From positions 66,845,760 through 66,909,759 of the forward strand of contig CM057005.1 of the NCBI GenBank assembly GCA_029891345.1: a DNA stretch of 64,000 bases. The letters run 5' to 3'. A program made the translations under genes and the position numbers. Positions 34,746 to 47,280 of the stretch are shown piece by piece. This DNA comes from Dryococelus australis. Taxonomy: Eukaryota > Arthropoda > Insecta > Phasmatodea > Phasmatidae. The notes below the pieces were generated by a model. That model made no database searches. It saw only the letters and a list, made by a program, of their open reading frames with translations, and was not told the origin of the DNA. Positions within the stretch are counted from its first letter, which is position 1. Every line of letters begins with the position of its first letter.

Positions 34746-36853
34746 AAGTTGCATTGCCTTTTATGAATTTATTTAAAAAATAAATTAAACCTTGTTAGTT
34801 TATAATACTTAATGATCATGCAGCTTACGAGTACGTACTTAGTAACTGAATTCTTGTATAAAATATGTACACCAATTATTAGATGGCTAACAAATTACAG
34901 TATATTGATATGTAATAGGTATGAGCTCAGAAGTATTTATTTTGTCCTAATCTAAACAAGTAATAAGTTCAGGTAGAGAAAAAGGTTAAAATTTATGTTG
35001 CAACATCGTCAGGTGTAAATATCATTTTAAATAAGGATAAAATATATCTTATAATAATGAAAACCCTGCATTTTGGGAAGTTAGTAAGAGTGCATTAGTA
35101 AAGTCAGTTTTTATTGGTATACTCTACCCACATTATCATGTAAATAAACTGTTTGGGCAGTAGACCAAAGGTGAGATAAATTTATTTTGTTCTTGTTCTT
35201 CTTATACGCGTTCCTAATTTTGGGCAATGAATTGCCAACAAAACTGTCAAAATCACATAATTTATGACTGGTCAAGAGCCTAAATTTTTTTTTCTAAATT
35301 TTGGGAATATTTCATGATTTTGTGACATAAAATACCAATCGTATGAAAAATTTTATTCTTAATTTTTTTAGTATAAACATAAGAGTTTTAACTAAAACTA
35401 TAAATTTTACATGTTTTGAAAAGTTATTTCAACACGAAGTTTTGTTTCAGCTAAAATGTCCATTGAAGTTACAAAAGTGACGTCAATTTCTTTGAAATCT
35501 GATGCTTGGTTCACATGCAGCAAGGGTTCAACTACTTGCTATTTTTACTTTAAATTTTATCTCAAAAGTTAAAATTGAAATATGGGAACCCCATAACAAA
35601 TTTCCATGTAGTATTTGTGACATTTTAACTACAATAACATAAACAATTATGTTAAGCTGTAGCATAACATTCATTTTGTTCAATTGTAAGATTTGTACAT
35701 AGCCGTAAATTTCTAATTTCTATTACTTCTTTCATTCATTTTTTAAAAGTCATTTTCCTCACTGTTCATAATTTTAAGACTGTTATTACACATCACAATG
35801 AAAAAGCATGAAAAATCCTTGATATGTAGAAAATTATTTTACCCTTTTGAATGCCCCTGTTTGCATTTGAATTTTCAACATGCACAATGTTATATGTAAA
35901 AAATTGTTGGTAATGTGAATATATTGTAGTGGAAGTGTTCGAAAATTTCAAAAGCACTTATTTATGTGTACAGTATGCTAACCAGGAATAGAACCACATG
36001 GTTTTGTATATTCCAGTGGCGAAAATGTAAATCCAGTGTTCTAACATTGATGTATCATTTCCACTTTTTGTCGCCTTTTCAAACTTTGCCCTGACTTCAA
36101 CACAAGAAAACACATCCTTTTTAAGGATGTAAAATTGTATTTTTGGCCCTTATGTTTTCATATGGATATTTGCTCTAATATTCAGTTCTGTTTCAATTAT
36201 TCCTCTGATAGTATAAATTGCTTGAGTCAAGTTTATCATGACAAGCGTGTAAGCTTGAAGCAAAGTTGCTGTGCAAGCCAACACGTTTGAATCCAGTTAA
36301 CTGCTCTCCACATGTCAAGCTCATGACAAGCTTGATTAGTTACATCTTCTACAATCTTACCTTGACAAGCTGCAAGTCTCATCTGCAAGCTTGCCAGTAG
36401 TAAGTATGTACCATTCGTGGGATTTTGGCTTGGATAACACCCAATATAACAAGTTCGCTCGGCAAGGCAAATTCAAGTCCAGTGGCAAGCTTGCCGCAAT
36501 CATACGTACTATTTGGTAAGGTTGCTGGTAGACTCTTAAGAAAAGCAGTTATTCAAGTGTGGACAAATAGTTTATTCTGCTATTGTTTCATGTTAATAGG
36601 CCATAAAAATGTGTTCAAATCGAAAAATTGTAGTGCTGTTCACAGTAATTATGTGTATAGGTACTCATTGGCAAAGATGTATTTATTCATATGAAACTTC
36701 TTGTTTCCTTTATTGAATTTTACAAGATTCATACACAATTATGTCATCGGCCTAGTGTGTCCTGGGCATAATGTGTTTTGACATTCATTATGATACACTG
36801 CTGTTTTAATTGTGTTTAAAGTGCACTTGCGCACATGCGCACACAGTTCTTAC
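34746..36853. other. AT-rich intergenic DNA, no gene recognised
   Basis: Nothing coding. 36230-36500 is enriched in TGACAAGC and CAAGCTTG words in both orientations and may be the remains of an element with internal inverted repeats. The 36425-36694 open frame overlaps it and matches nothing. Confidence 0.5.
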
Positions 36854-37538
36854 TAGAGCTTAGACAAACTCAGTTTTTGAAATCAAAGTTAACGCAAACT
36901 GTACATGGAATATTTTCCTCGAACCTGAACTTGAACCGAACTATAACACTGTTCATGAACCAAACTCAAACTGAACCATTCTACAGTTCACCGAACTTGA
37001 ACCGAACCTGAACCAAATTAAAAAAAATAAAACAGTGTTTACTTATTATAATAATACTCCTAAGTTAGTTTGATCGTTACTACTACCAACTCTTCAAGAA
37101 CATAGTCAACAATTCCCTTTTTTTTAATACTATAATACCACCATAAACACAGTACACAACAGCATGAAACCTGTGTGCAAAAGTGTCATCTATGATGCCA
37201 TTTTGTTGATCGCTGTGCCACTGTCAATCACAACTTGTTACCTAAACTGGTAAATTTTTCCATATAGTGCACACAAAACGTCATTAGTGCTCTGTACCAA
37301 TTATAACATAGATTTCTTGTGTGTTGTTAATATGTACTTGTATTTTACACAATATGTATTTAGCATGAGTTTTTTCTAACTTTATTATTATGTTTGTGTT
37401 TGTAAATTTTAGAACCCAACACAAACGGTTGTCAGTTTTTCAAATCGAACTGCTGTCGAGAAATATTTTCCGAACCGAACTTCATTTAACCTTTAGGTTT
37501 GGGTTCAGTTTCAAATTCGATCATTTGACCCATCTCCA
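36854..37538. mobile_element. hAT MITE, older copy
   Basis: The left end TAGAGCTTAGACAAAC pairs with the complement of the right end (TGGAGATGGGTCAAAT). Subterminal GAACCGAACTTGAACC-like words recur in both arms, as in the copy at 39253-40174. Flanking 8-mers GTTCTTAC and GTTTTCAA agree at 5 of 8 positions, a possible eroded target duplication. Confidence 0.6.
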
Positions 37539-37810
37539 GTTTTCAATGCAAAATTACAGAATTTTTTTTGTAAATCACATCTTGCATTTGGAGGAATAGA
37601 CCAGAGAGACATGTGCATGCAACCTCATCTTTTTTTTTCTGCAGATCTGTGCATTGCTTGGCCTTGATAAAATAGTTGAGCAGGTGTAAGGGTAAGCCCA
37701 AAACATTTGTTTGTCTTGTTTGCAGTTATGGCTGTGATCAACTTGAGGAAGCATAATGTGGATTTGTAAATCAGTTGTATTGTTTTTTTTTTGTTTGTGT
37801 GTGCACGTGT

Positions 37811-37811
<1 letters not shown>

Positions 37812-37854
<43 letters not shown>
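37812..37854. repeat. Poly-T tract (43 T)
   Basis: Uninterrupted T43 followed by C6. It creates a spurious poly-Lys frame on the other strand. Length may be unreliable in assembly. Confidence 0.95.
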
Positions 37855-38783
37855 CCCCCCTGCACAGTCCATATATGACATATTTTCAGGTTTTTTTCTG
37901 TTTCAGAATATTTATAAAAGCCAAAAGAAAATCTTGTATAGCTCCATTTATAATAGTATAATAGTATAGTATGTAATGGGATACATTAAATTTTATATGG
38001 GTCTGGCATTGCACCTTTATACATGGAAAATTGAAGCTATTTTGATGTAGAAAAATAATGGGGAGTATTTGCCTCGATTGAGTATTCTGGATTGTAACAA
38101 AACCACGACTTTGTATTTTGGGTTTAATTTAAATTGTAAGTTGATAATGTTCATTTTTTTAATGTTCGGTTCAAGGCATAAGGTATTCTCAGATTAAATC
38201 TGAGGAGAAAACCAATGGAAAAACTTCATTTACAAAAACTATACTGTTTGTCCCAACTAATAGCAAAGTAACTACCAATTACTAGCAATGGAATTAAATT
38301 ACTCTTGTTCTCAGCTTTTTTTTTTTTTCTTCCGAATTGAGTATAGTAATTAGTGGCATACGCAAAAGGGGGCCCTATCCCCTTTTTCATTTTCCATAAT
38401 GTAAGGGTTATTTTAAAAATTTAAATTATAAAAAATTGGTATAACATTATTAGTTGATAAAAGAATTTTATTTGCAAAGAATTATTACTTTATTAATAAT
38501 TCATGCCTTAAAAATGAAAAATGACTGATTCCACAGATAGGTTTTACAGTTTCCAAATTTAACCACCTTTCCAAAACGACTTCCATTAGAGATTACTGCT
38601 TATGCCACTGAGTATTCACCACCTAAGATGAAGTACTTAACTACAATTAGTGAATACTGATATATCCTGTAAGTTATCAGGTGTTCAACACAAAAATAAA
38701 AACTACAAGTAGCATATGTTGACTAAAAAGCAACTGACTGCCCTGTTTTCATCTCTGCTATAATTGTAAATGAGATATAAGTG

Positions 38784-38808
38784 TAGCATAGCATAGCATA
38801 GCATAGCA
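38784..38808. repeat. Pentanucleotide repeat (TAGCA)5
   Basis: Five consecutive TAGCA units. Confidence 0.9.
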
Positions 38809-39252
38809 GCTGCAAGTGCCTCATTAAGAATGGCAACGACATTGCTGTGATGTAATTTACATTTATTGAAATGATTAACCTTTGTAAACTTTGCAGAACA
38901 AGTTGCTGATTGTGTCTCGCTAGATATGGTATTTATTTATCAAAGTATTTAATTTTGTGATAAATCTCTTTCATACTGTAACTAATTATTTTGTGTGTTT
39001 TAGTCTTTCCTGGAAATTTTACGTTACTAGAGAAGGACTTTGTATCTTACTGTACTTTGTAGCATTTGAACTGAATTATTTTGGGTTTTTAGTATTGATC
39101 CACAAAAATAATTTTCAATAAAATTATGTGAAAAGACTGGAAACATTGGGGAGTGTTATAGATATTAAACTTGCGTAATTCTCTTCAGTGTGTGCTCTGA
39201 ATGTGATGATATTGTTGCATTTAGTTGATCATTTTATCGTTAGTCTTTCTAG

Positions 39253-40174
39253 TAGAGGTGGGACGAATCCAGATTTTGGCACTAAAATAAACTAGAATTT
39301 AACCTTGAATATGTTTTTACTGAACCGAACTTGAACCAAACCATTCTATAATTCATTGAACTCTAACCAGACTCTAACAAAACTTTTAAAAATGCCTTAT
39401 CCACACATTTTGCCTTTACAATTTAGCCCTTAATTGTTCAAGGATATAACAAAAATTAACATGTAGAACCACCTTAACAATTCCATGTCTAATAGATCAA
39501 CACGAAGCATAAAAAATAAACATATTTATACATACAACCTTCACAGCTCAGCCCCTATTTGTTCAAGCATATAACAAAGAAATCTGTATAACCATATCCA
39601 CAATTACACCTGTAATTGTTTAAACATGTAACATAAACAATAAACATATACAACCTGCACAGTTTCACCACTAATAGTTCCAAAATGTAATGGCCAAATG
39701 ATTACTAATTTGGAAGGGGGGAAAAAGGTAAGAAATTAACTTACGATTAACTTAAGGTTTTTCTAGATTTTTAAAGAATTGTAGCAAATCACTTATTTTG
39801 TGTACAATAATTTATAAATTTAAAATGCCATAAGTTATTAAATGAAAGTACCTGGTTTTATGCACCATAAAGTTCAAGATACAATGTTGTCATCACTGGT
39901 ACAGATTTAGAAACATACGATGACTTGTTTTGAAAGTTTTGGTGTGTTGTGTCCCATGGTTGTTATTTTTCAGAGTCTTTGTGGTGAAGTAAGTTCGTAT
40001 CAGAGTTTGTTAATGATGTTGGTTTCTGACAGATTTTCGAGCCAACACGAACTCGTGTAAATTTTTTGAGCCGAACCATAACCAATCTTTTACGTGGCAA
40101 TCAATTTCAAATTGAACTGAACATAACCTTAAAGTTCAGGTTCGGTTTGTAATTCAAACGTTCGACCATCTCTA
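39253..40174. mobile_element. hAT MITE with perfect 8-bp target duplication
   Basis: CTTTCTAG lies immediately on both sides (39245-39252 and 40175-40182). The ends are TAGAGGTGGGACGAA and, inverted, TAGAGATGGTCGAAC. The 8-bp duplication and TAGAGRTGG terminus are hAT hallmarks. Subterminal regions are rich in GAACCGAACTTGAACC-type words. It is 922 bp with no transposase, and related to 36854-37538. Confidence 0.9.
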
Positions 40175-40182
40175 CTTTCTAG

Positions 40183-41508
40183 AATTGCATTTTTTTTTTT
40201 TTTTTTTTTTTAAGTAGATTTCGTGGATTTTTTTTTCCTTCAATGTATGTAGTATGTACTGTATGTACATTGTAGTGAAGCATTTAATGGTGTATTTATT
40301 TATGTGTGGTTGATATGTGAAGTTTCATGATTAGTATTTTGCTGTTGGTGTAGTATATGTTTTATTTTAAATATGTATATTTATATATACTATTATCTTT
40401 TATGCTTGCTGTAGGCATATTCTAGTCAATTCAGTGTTTGTTTATTCATTGTTTAAATAATTAATTATATATTTATTTACTTATTTATTGTTGAACGTGT
40501 GTATTTATTTGTTGTGTTGCCAATGCTATGTGTATTATAAATAAAATAATCATTGTTTTGTTATAGTTTCCTTTTGTTAATACTAGTTTGGCTTAATGCA
40601 TTTAGTTTTGTTCCCATCATCATCATCACAGTTGATATACCACGTAGGCATTCTGTGAAGTTTTACTCGAGTATTCACAACAAAAATCCACACTGCATGT
40701 TACACCTAAAATATTAAATTTCAGCTTAACTACCTTACAGTCATTCTTTTGATATGTTTGTTAATATATTTTCTCTAACCTATTTTTTAAAACCACTGAA
40801 ATTTGTTTGATAAAGAGGAACTAAGCATCATGGATCACCTTTATAAAAATTTTAAGCAATAAAAATTTGAGTCAGTTGGTTCACATGTTGTTTTTTCCCT
40901 TGAAAACTTCAGAGTCAGTTACATCTCTTTTGTATAACCTAAAACTACCTTGCCAACTTCTCAAAGATTTAAAACACACAGCACAAAAAAAAATTTGCAT
41001 AACTACATTAAATTATAACTGAAATGAATGCTTTATTCTTGCCATTAATGTTCTCATAAAAGAGCAAAATATTAAAGGAACACCATTTTAATAGTATTCA
41101 AGAATCTGTGAGTGTAAAGAAATGTGTGTAGTACATCTTAAATTTGTGTAAATACATGTACATACTGTAGTTATGTTGTACTGTTTTCGGTGGCTGTTTT
41201 ATTTATCTGAATTATTGATTTTTATGAATGTTCATTGTGTATCTATAAATGTCTAACTTGTAGAGGTGAGAGAGATTGTCAGGAGGTTGAAAAGCACCTG
41301 GCTTGATTTTGAAAGTACCTTAATTTTGGGCAAGAAATAAGGCTGTAGCATAGCCAAACCTTGGCATGGAACATAAATTTCTTATCCCTCAACTGTGAGC
41401 ATGTGCTGTTACACTGACTTGAGATTTTTGAATTCCTAGTATTGGTCATAATTTTATTTCCCTCTCGTGTAACCTTCTTTTCAGCTCCTTCGATGATGAA
41501 ACCAGCAA
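40183..41508. other. AT-rich intergenic DNA, nothing recognised
   Basis: Only T-runs and AT-rich sequence; no coding frame or terminal repeats seen. Confidence 0.6.
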
Positions 41509-43629
41509 CTTCTGACCAAGTGCGGATTTAGGGCGATGCGACAGGTGCCACTGCACAGGGCGTGTAAATGTGTGTTCAAATTATAAAACTATTATTTTAA
41601 TGAACATAACGTTATGTAGTTGTAGCCAACCGAATGACAAATGTGTAGCATATCTAATGTTGGCAAATTCAGAAACTAAGAAAGCTTGCAAAACAGACTA
41701 CTATATCATCACGGTCGGATAAAGTTTGAAAACTACTATTATAGTGCTAGTAGCTAACAGCTGGGCGAGAGGCATGGTCAGTTAGAGTTTCTGTTTGCCA
41801 TCCACATAGGGCGCTGAATCCTGAGCCATGAACACGCATTCCCTCCGTGTTTTTCTGATGTGCAGTCACCAGAGGTATAAGCAATGTTGTGGATGAAATG
41901 CTTCACGTCACCGCAGCCACAGGAACTGAACTCTTATAGTCTATTCGCGGTTTCTTCGCCCCCTTTTGAATCAAACTTTCGAAAAATCTCCCCATGTATG
42001 ATGTGTTTAGATATTTCCAACAAATGTCTTGTATCACAAGCGTTTTATACTTGCGTTCATAAAAGTAACTTTTTTTTTCTGTAAAATGAAATGATATTAA
42101 TTTTTAACTATAAATTATGATGCTTCATTTATGAATAATTTGAATAAAAAGCAGTGAGGAAATAAGTATCTTCGTACTGCTTGGTAATAAATAGTTCTTA
42201 TACAAAATACTGTTTCGTTGAGTGTGCACGAATGCAGTGCGTTGTCTGACGAGGGGGAGGAATATCCTGGGAGTATATCTTTAGCAGGGCTTCAGAAAAG
42301 AGTGAAGTAAACGTGAATGGATTATAGAGGCAAGTCTGTTTTATTTTGATTGGTTTTTTTTTTTTGCTTATTCGGGGTGGAGTCAAGAAACTAAAATTTA
42401 AACACTTAAGTGCCAGGCCATTTGAATATTTAGAATAGCTACATTATTTAAACACACCACCAACCTACTACACGCACATACGAATGTGCACACATGCATG
42501 CACACACATGCTCACAAATATTAAAATTTTGGTCAATCACACCTAAATATATTTTATGTTTTCAAGATATAAACTGTTTAAATAGAATCATAATATGTAA
42601 AAATTTTTGTTGTATCTTAGGGTTTTGCTGTCTGAATCTAAAAAGAAAAATCTTCTCCTTTTATTTTTATTTTAAAATTTATGTTTGTTATTTGGATACT
42701 TTTTGTGACTGATCTCTATACTTCAGCATAACTCAGCGAGTAAGGGAAAGTGTAATGTTCAGTAGGACTGTACTGTTGCTGTTTCAACTTATGCTCAATA
42801 AGAAGAAAGCACAACAATTAAGCTTAATGAACTATGAATAAAGCGAAGTTTTATTTTTCTGGACAGTGTAAGTTGGCCCTTTACTATTTGTTTGGTGGTC
42901 GTGTACCTGTGTTGGGTCGACAGTAACATAATAAATACTCGTGATGATATTGCTGACATCTTAGAGTGAGATGTGTGTTACAACTCCACTTCAACTTGTA
43001 CCACAGGTTTTGTTATGACTCCCTAAAGAAAAATTTGCACAGATTTCTATGTGCATAACAATTTTCTGTTTTCCACAATTTCACTTGGCTATGGGTTATT
43101 TTCTGTGTCAATAGGGGAAAGAATTGAAATATTTACAAAGGGGTTAAGGGCCAGTTTGTAGGTGCTAGAAATAGTAATTACTACATTGCTTCTCGGCAGA
43201 TTGCATTTTCAATTCAGAAGCTGTCACAATACAAGCATTATGCAATAAAAAATCAAATCTGCAATTATTTTAAGTTCTTATTAGTTTAGTAAATATGAAT
43301 ATAGCATAGCATTTGACCTCACTTTTATTTTGAATTATATGTTCATAATATGTTACTTTTCGTGATTCGGCAAAGTGATAATACTTTCACACAGTAAAAG
43401 TGACACTTTCAAAATGTTAACATTGTTTTTGATAAGTAAAGCTCATGGCAGTGTACATATTTACACGAGGCGGAATCATACCAATTAGCTGAAAATATAA
43501 CATATCTGTGCTTTAGAAATGTTTGCATCAATATGAATAGCCTTTATGTTGACACATGCCAAGCTATCTATGAATGTGCACTGTTACAGTGGTTTTTGGT
43601 AGCGTGAGACCAAACACGTTGGGGATCTG

Positions 43630-45430
43630 TTACTTATGTGTATAGCTTGCATTTCGTGCCACCCACTCTCGCTGGATGCGTTGGTTGGCGACTGGAAGCA
43701 AAGTTGTTCACTACTGCAATGGTAACTGGCTTATTTGAAGAGACTTTGACTGGCTTCAGTGTACCTGACTTACTGATAATTGCTTCGGTTGGAGGTCATG
43801 GGACAGATGCTGGCTGGCTGGAACCGATGAAGCTGGTGGAGGGTCCTGTGCTCTAATATTGTATCGCCGTACACAGTATCGCTGATTCCACGATATTGAC
43901 TCCTGGCTCCAGAACCAGGGGTTGGCTGCCCCGTACCTTACCTCGGTACCCTGTACAAGCCTTTGAACCACGGGGTGATACTCTCTAGTGATGTGAATGT
44001 GCACCGGGAAAGGGATGTATTCAATCACTGACGAGGAAGGTTTCTCCAGGAGTTGGGCGAGTGATGCTCTGTCCCGCTCGGCTTGCCTACTGGGGGTAGG
44101 CGGCAATAGTTTACACTCCTATTTGGCAGTGGTGTAGGTCGCCTTTTGCTCCTCTCTCTTGGAGCTTTGCCTTCTACCAAAAGGCATAGAGATTGGTTAG
44201 ACATTTAAGATGTTTGCTGTACGTCGTGAACACAAAGACAGTTCCCTATATAAATGTACGTCCAATAGCAGTTGACGGCACGAGTTCAGTGCTCTAAATC
44301 AGTTGCCCCGCCGTTCTGCACAGGACCTGGAATGTTGACCCATGGCCTTCCTACTACGTTTGGGTGTAGGCCGCAACAAAGGTAGGCAGTCCGTCTGGAG
44401 CAAATATCCTGGCAGGCACTGTAAGTGCTCTGGTAGGATGCAACTCGAAAAGCCTGCCTAGTCCCTGTTGGATGAGTTACTAGTGGTGGTAGCTTTACCG
44501 TTCTATCCCCAAAGGTCTAGAATGGGTGTCCGTCGATTGGTGTATGTCGTAGACGTACGGATTCCTGATGGGCCTCTGCAGTCCTACACTATGGTTCGTA
44601 CTAGTATGAAAAACCCAGTCTCGGTTGACAACGTACAGTAATACGTTTCTAGCGGTCAAAGGAAATATCTCTAGAACAGATTCTTGTCGGGAAAGGAACA
44701 CATTGTATTTATTGAATATAATAAGTACAAATGACCCGTGCTACCTCTTAACCAAGCAGAAGTGAGTATGGAAGTAACCTACACTAGACAGGTGTAGGTG
44801 ACCTGTTTCTAAGCTACCCAAGATATCTAGTGCATTGATGGCTATAAAAACAACTTAGTCGCAGCTACTCTATACAAGGGGCGACTAGACGAGACAAGTA
44901 GAAAACGGGGTGCCACTACTTTAAAAGCAGTGGTTGTAGTTGCCTCTACCAGCAAGTAGAGGTGGCTGCTGGTCGTTGTCAACAATGAAGCCTCTGGTAA
45001 CTGCTGGCTGCCGAAGACTATTGAGCAGTAGAAGACCCCAGCATACAAAGTGGAGGAGCGAACTACTGGAGAAGGAAATAATAACTTGTGAGCCCGGTCG
45101 TGCACTGACTTTTATAGTCCGAAGGACAGGTGCAGCGCCGGGCCATGGTGGCAGGTGTGACGTCTCTCTTGTGCGAGGCCGGGGTAGCTACCGTCTGCCC
45201 GGTCGCTTGGCTTTGTGCATAATCGACGGCGCTCTGTTTTCCCCCGAGGCAGTTAACAGCTTGTAGGCTCTCAGCGCGGGGTGGGGGTGCTCGCTGGCTT
45301 ACGCAACCGTATTTTCCGTGTTTTTGGAATAGCCGTCCAGGGTTGTGGCGATCCAAGATACTTGTGTAATAAGTTGGTGGGTTTGACTCTCTCTCGGGTG
45401 AAGTAGAAAAGTCAGATGAGTCTTAGTTGT
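43630..45430 (-). repeat. Long LTR, copy C of the A-G family, nested in hAT
   Basis: Sense is the - strand: TATAAAAG at about 45107-45116, the AGGTCACCTACACCTG motif at about 44790-44805, AATAAA at 44708-44713, then about 1.08 kb of U5. A frame (44106-43756) holds VIEYIPFPVHIHITREYHPV then VVQRLVQGTEVRYGAANPWF. The second block reads VVNNFASSRQPTHPARVGG (about 43714-43658) in another frame. GC-rich against its AT-rich host. No internal region adjoins, so it is probably a solo LTR. Exact ends were not determined. Confidence 0.65.
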
Positions 45431-45570
45431 ATATATTATACAGGAAAGCGGCATGCGTCAATATTTACAAAGTATACATTGATTTTGTGTAGTTCATTTA
45501 TGTTATTTTACTTAGTTCGTTAATGTTTTCAGACATTTAGCACCTGATATTGTCGACTGTCAAAATAGGG

Positions 45571-46600
45571 CCTAAGAAGAAACTTTCAGGGGTGAAAACA
45601 AGAATATGAAAGCTGAAATACATGCCGAAGAAAAGAAAAGCGGAGAAAGCGTAAGGAAATTTTTCAAGCATGAAAATTACTATGTATTATGTTTTACCTG
45701 CTGAAGCTGTAGAAAGTGGGGAAGCTAATACATTAAACCAACAAACTACCCATCAAGAGGAATCCTGTACATCTAGAAGTGTTACTATTAGTGATTGTGG
45801 AGCACCTGGCCTTACTGTCACTGAAAACGTATGCAAAGAAGAAAAATACAGTTATTTTTGTTGGGATTCGGAAAATTATGAACAGGAGGATGAGAATGAA
45901 AAAACATTGATTTTATTTATTTATAGCATATGGTTCATCGATACAATTTTGGAAAGAAAATAATTAAAATAAAATATTTAGTGACTTCAACTACTTTATC
46001 GCGTCAGCAGACAAATCTTTGATATCATCAGTGGGTCCAGCGAATGCGACAAACTGCAGAAGAGATATTCCTGAGAGATTTTTACTCTAGATAAAGTCCC
46101 ATTTTTTTAAAGAATGCTTTAATCTCTTTGGTGATTATAAACTTGTGTGGGGATTTATCTACTATTTAGAAAAATCTACCTCTAGCCAAAGAACATTTGT
46201 CTGCCCAATTTAGAAATCTTCATGAAGCTTTGCAGGAGGGTGAAAATACTGGCACAAACCGAGCAGAGTTGGAGGACAATTGTTAAACCTAAAGTTTACC
46301 ATTCCTTCAGGACATGGTTCACCTATGCATTTTTTTCAGTTCATAAACTACAGCTCCCCCTATGTTTGGATTGCTCTGAGAATTCATTTGACAATTCTTA
46401 TATCGGTGACTAGCACCAAAAGGAACTTTTCAGAATTGAAACTAATGAAGACGTACTTGTGAATGACGATGCTAAACGGACAGCTGCCCTCTCTAACTAT
46501 TCTTTCAATGGAAAATTCCATTACACACACATTAAATTTTTCACAGTTAATTAAAAAAAATTTCTGAGGCACTGGATTGCAAGGTTTCATTCTGTTGAGA
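45571..46600 (+). pseudogene. hAT transposase remnants (ZMYM/FAM200-type)
   Basis: The start reads PKKKLSGVKTR, a typical N-terminus of this transposase group, and an open stretch (45670-45963) follows. Near the end, ILISVTSTKRNFSELKLMKT (about 46397-46455) matches the conserved hAT C-terminal dimerisation block (PVTVASAERSFSKLKLIK in related proteins). Stops and frameshifts between these parts make it non-functional. Confidence 0.7.
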
Positions 46601-47280
46601 TATTTAAATATTAAGATTTCTTGGTAAGTTACTTATGCCAGTATAGCTTTGATTTGACTGTGTTTGAATGCTGTTTTACATTTATTCATTTTGCTTTTGG
46701 AGTAAATTGGTTTTCTGTGCTTACTTTTTATTTAGGGTGAATTTTCTAAAACAAAAAGGCATTTGAAGAGTTAGATATTTATAATCTAATGTGTATAAGT
46801 AGCTTCAGTTCAGGGTTTGACACATCTGTTAATATTGATTTTGTAACTAGGCGTTATGTCACTCCTTAATTTTAAAAAAAAATTTAAGTTGCTAAATGGC
46901 ACGTTTCAATGGCTGTTTTTATTAGTTACACAACAAGAATGTTATGTTTGGAAAATTTTTCTGTGTGTTGTAATAAGAGAGAAAAATCCTAGGTTACCAA
47001 AAATAAAGAAGTTGAAAAGCAATATTCAAATAAAAGATCAAATCAGCAATTTGGTACATGTTACATTTTATATGTATTACCAGTTATTTCCAGGAGTAAA
47101 AGACGAACTTAAAATTTTAACATTTTTAAAAAAATAGCCAGAATAGGTTTCTTTGCATGGTAATATTTGATGTCACCATCGCCCACCTTTTACACTTTTA
47201 GGAAGATTGGGTATGGGGGTGCGCCCATTGCCAGTCTTGCACAGGGCACCACTTCACCCAAAACCGGCCCTGCTTCTGAC

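Larger units (their letters stand above)
37539..39244. other. Intergenic DNA with poly-T tract, pentamer repeat and a small MITE candidate
   Basis: No gene. Holds a T43 run (37812-37854), an AGCAT pentamer array (38784-38808) and a possible 259-bp MITE at 38351-38609 (ends TAGTGGCATACGCA and the complement of TGCTTATGCCACTG). Confidence 0.6.
41517..47272 (+). mobile_element. Decayed autonomous hAT element, split by LTR copy C
   Basis: CTTCTGAC flanks both ends exactly (41509-41516 and 47273-47280), an 8-bp hAT target duplication. The ends CAAGTGCGGATTTAGGGCG (left) and the complement CAGGGCCGGTTTTGGGTGAA (right) match the CAGGGCCGG.TTTAGGG termini of ZMYM-type hAT transposons, with further shared TGCCACTGCACAGGGC / TGCCCTGTGCAAG. 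Transposase remnants lie at 45571-46600. Removing LTR copy C (about 1.8 kb) leaves about 3.9 kb. Confidence 0.85.

Noticed and set aside
37575-37865. Poly-Lys frame on the - strand
   Set aside because: Created by the T43 tract.
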